A stretch of 7,783 nt of DNA from Streptosporangiaceae bacterium (GTDB lineage: Bacteria > Actinomycetota > Actinomycetes > Streptosporangiales > Streptosporangiaceae): contig JASHXW010000333.1 in assembly GCA_030043395.1 (NCBI GenBank), positions 1 through 7,783 of the forward strand, in the 5' to 3' direction. The notes beneath the pieces are model-generated. The model did no database searches. It was not told where the DNA came from and worked only from the letters and a program-made list of their open reading frames with translations. Below, piece by piece: positions 6,211 to 7,783 of this stretch; the first letter of the stretch is position 1; each line of letters begins with the position of its first letter. The position numbers were made by a program, and so were the translations under genes.

Positions 6211-6299
6211 GGCCCCGAAGGGCTACAGACCGAAGGAACGGGGCCGACTCCGCGCCCGAACGGGGCAGGTCGTCACGCGACTGCCGCTCGGGAGAGCGG
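6211..6299 (+). repeat. Cluster of inverted and direct repeats upstream of nudC
   Basis: Four elements are packed into 89 bases: GGCCCCG (6211-6217) with CGGGGCC (6239-6245), a perfect 7-bp stem with a 21-base loop; a 9-bp direct repeat GAACGGGGC at 6236-6244 and 6258-6266, 22 bases apart; GGCAG-G-TCG (6264-6272) pairing with CGACTGCC (6278-6285) apart from one bulged G; and CCGCTC (6284-6289) pairing with GAGCGG (6294-6299) across a GGGA tetraloop. The second copy of the direct repeat could also pair with 6212-6217, so alternative folds are possible if the region is transcribed. Confidence 0.6.
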
Positions 6300-6318
6300 A
6301 AGCTGCCGCGTATTTGCG

Positions 6319-6324
6319 TATCCT
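6319..6324 (+). promoter_or_regulatory. Candidate -10 element for leaderless nudC transcription
   Basis: TATCCT fits the actinobacterial -10 pattern TANNNT and sits exactly at -12 to -7 from the GTG start at 6331. That is the spacing expected if transcription begins at the start codon itself. The only SD-like sequence, GAGG at 6325-6328, is 2 bases from the GTG and too close to work. Confidence 0.4.
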
Positions 6325-6330
6325 GAGGCG

Positions 6331-7308
6331 GTGGCTGGCCCCCTGATTTCGGCATCCGGCGAGATTGCCCTGACCGGGCGCGAGGTGGAGCGCGCAACGG
6401 CGCGGCGGACTGACGACGAGTGGCTTGCCGCTGCGTGGGCTGACCCGCGCACCAGGGTGCTGGTCATCGACGACGGGCAGGCGCTGGTCAGGGTAGGCGA
6501 CGGAGCCGCCGAGCTCGTGTTCACCAGCCCACGGCAAGCTCCTGAAGGGACGCGGTTCCTGCTTGGCATCGGTTCCGACGATGTCGTCTACTTCGGTGCT
6601 GGCGCGCCCTTGGCGAATCCTGCCCCGGGCACCGCGCCTGAGCCGGACGAGGGCCCCGCCGCCGCCGACGTCAGGCTGGGCGGGCTCAGGGACATCGGCA
6701 TGTTGCTCACCGACCGGGACGCCTGCCTGCTCGTCCAGGCAGTCGCGCTGGCGAACTGGCACGCGGTGGCTGGCTTCTGCCCGCTGTGCGGGTCGCCGAC
6801 CGTGCCGATCCTGGCCGGGCACGCTCGCCGGTGCACAACCGATGGCAGCGAGCACTTCCCGCGGTGCGACCCAGCGGCGATCATGCTGGTCACCGATCCC
6901 GACGACCGCTGTCTCCTGGCGCGGAACGCCCAGTGGCCACCAGGGCGCGTTTCCATCCTGGCTGGCTTCGTGGAAGCGGGCGAGTCTGCGGAGCAGGCCG
7001 TTGCCCGTGAGGTCTTTGAGGAAACCGGCATCACGGTCAGTACCGTCACTTATGCGGGTAGCCAGCCATGGCCGATGCCGCACAGCATCATGCTCGGATT
7101 CCGCGCCCAGGCGATGGGCACGCAGATCCAGGTCGACAACGACGAGATCGTCGAGGCACGCTGGTACAGCCGGGATGACCTGCGCGCGGCGATCCTGTCC
7201 GGGGACATGCGGATGCCGCCGTCGCTGTCGATCTCGCGCTGGCTGATCGAGAACTGGTACGGCGAACCGCTGCCCAGCATTGAGCATGCCGCCGCGCGCC
7301 CGGCCTGA
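6331..7308 (+). CDS. nudC: NAD(+)/NADH pyrophosphatase (NudC), Nudix hydrolase
   Basis: 325 residues, GTG start. NudC hydrolyses the pyrophosphate of NAD(H) to NMN(H) and AMP and can remove NAD caps from RNA 5' ends; it is cytosolic and dimeric. Visible domains are a variable N-terminal domain (about 1-140), a zinc ribbon (C150-x2-C153, C168, then C179), the Nudix domain with a perfect box GX5EX7REUXEEXGU at 212-234 (G212, E218, R226, E227, E230, E231, G233), and the NudC-specific SQPWPMPHS at 244-252, which separates it from other Nudix enzymes. The ribbon departs from the E. coli pattern C-x2-C-x14-C-x2-C: the position two after C168 holds TTD instead of ending in Cys, and the next Cys is 11 residues on, in FPRCDP. 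The gene lies 25 bases from the converging regulator stop and is divergent from the Cys-rich propeller gene. Family assignment is secure. Confidence 0.95.
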   Translation: MAGPLISASGEIALTGREVERATARRTDDEWLAAAWADPRTRVLVIDDGQALVRVGDGAAELVFTSPRQAPEGTRFLLGIGSDDVVYFGAGAPLANPAPGTAPEPDEGPAAADVRLGGLRDIGMLLTDRDACLLVQAVALANWHAVAGFCPLCGSPTVPILAGHARRCTTDGSEHFPRCDPAAIMLVTDPDDRCLLARNAQWPPGRVSILAGFVEAGESAEQAVAREVFEETGITVSTVTYAGSQPWPMPHSIMLGFRAQAMGTQIQVDNDEIVEARWYSRDDLRAAILSGDMRMPPSLSISRWLIENWYGEPLPSIEHAAARPA

Positions 7309-7333
7309 GCCACGCGGCCTAGAGCCAGGAGAG

Positions 7334-7783
7334 CTACCGCAGCAGCAGGCGCGCCGCGAGCTCGAGCTGGTAGGAGACGTCGCCGGCCGACGCCCGGCGG
7401 GTCACCCAGGCGACCAGGTTAGACAGCCAGACGTCGCCGATCACCCGGGCGATGGCGCGCTCGTCCTCGGTGGGCTCGCCGGGGTGCATCGCATCGGTGA
7501 GCATCTGCTCCATCAAGGTGGCCACGGCATGGACTTCGCTGGCAGCCGTCGGGTCCGCGAACATGAACGCCCGCGTCATCGCCTCAGTGAGCAGCGGCTC
7601 GCGCTGCATGGTCTTGGTGACCTTGTGCAGCACGTAGACGACGCGGTCGGCGGCCGTCTCGCCGGTAGCAGGCCTGCGGTCGAGCTTCTCCTTGGTCTGC
7701 TCGAACTCCCTTGCCAGCCCCGAGACCAGAAGATGGATCTTGGACGGGAAGTACCTGTACAAGGTGCCAAGCGCGACATCGGC
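7334..7783 (-). CDS. kstR: KstR-like TetR-family transcriptional repressor, N-terminus missing
   Basis: Partial: the gene starts beyond the right edge, and 149 residues plus a TAG stop are present. The first residues, ADVALGTLYRYFPSK, are the recognition helix and the TLYRYFxSK signature of the TetR helix-turn-helix. The rest is the ligand-binding and dimer domain. From memory it matches mycobacterial KstR (Rv3574) along its length, including LLTEAMTRA with FADPTAASEV, GEPTEDE, IARVIGDVWLSNLVAWVTRRAS and a final LAARLLL. About 45 N-terminal residues should be missing. KstR represses cholesterol and steroid catabolism genes and is released by a steroid-CoA intermediate. Whether this protein has the same ligand is inference; it could be a paralogue regulating other acyl-CoA metabolism. 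The TTG at 7762 lies inside the HTH and is not a start. Its own operator would be outside the window. Confidence 0.82.
   Translation of the reverse strand, partial: ADVALGTLYRYFPSKIHLLVSGLAREFEQTKEKLDRRPATGETAADRVVYVLHKVTKTMQREPLLTEAMTRAFMFADPTAASEVHAVATLMEQMLTDAMHPGEPTEDERAIARVIGDVWLSNLVAWVTRRASAGDVSYQLELAARLLLR

Noticed and set aside
6223..7287. 354-residue open frame antisense to nudC
   Set aside because: It mirrors the nudC codons, has an Arg/Asp/Pro-rich composition typical of antisense frames in GC-rich DNA, and shows no family motif, while nudC has complete motifs.

Overview
The window is GC-rich DNA from an actinobacterium. It holds the 3' end of an AdnB-type helicase-nuclease gene, a NudC with the actinobacterial domain layout, and a close relative of the mycobacterial/rhodococcal regulator KstR. 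In Mycobacterium tuberculosis, adnB also lies close to nudC (Rv3201c to Rv3199c, from memory). I cannot assign a genus; GTG starts, SD-poor starts and secreted W-rich repeat proteins fit the Streptosporangiales/Catenulisporales/Mycobacteriales range.

Layout, left to right: (1) the C-terminal nuclease end of adnB (+, cut by the window edge); (2) a secreted TolB/WD40-like propeller protein (+); (3) a short antisense relic of a PaaI-type thioesterase; (4) a secreted protein with seven W-rich repeats (+), whose signal-peptide codons contain a perfect 15-bp inverted repeat; (5) a small polytopic membrane protein (-), convergent with gene 4; (6) a complete M20 metallo-dipeptidase (+), divergent from gene 5; (7) a second secreted seven-repeat protein (-) in which every repeat carries a Cys pair; (8) nudC (+), divergent from gene 7 across a 198-bp region rich in inverted and direct repeats; (9) the C-terminal three quarters of a KstR-like TetR repressor (-), cut by the right edge.

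The housekeeping genes (adnB for double-strand-break end processing, the M20 dipeptidase, nudC for NAD(H) and NAD-RNA hydrolysis) look like a conserved backbone. The three predicted secreted propellers and the membrane protein look like accessory material inserted into it; the truncated thioesterase next to gene 4 marks one likely breakpoint. Nothing in the sequence shows that these genes form one pathway. The two seven-repeat proteins share an architecture and are probably distant paralogues, one apparently held together by disulfides and the other not. Their ligands are unknown. No tRNA, rRNA, CRISPR array, transposase or intact mobile element was seen, and no gene-free stretch exceeds 200 bases.
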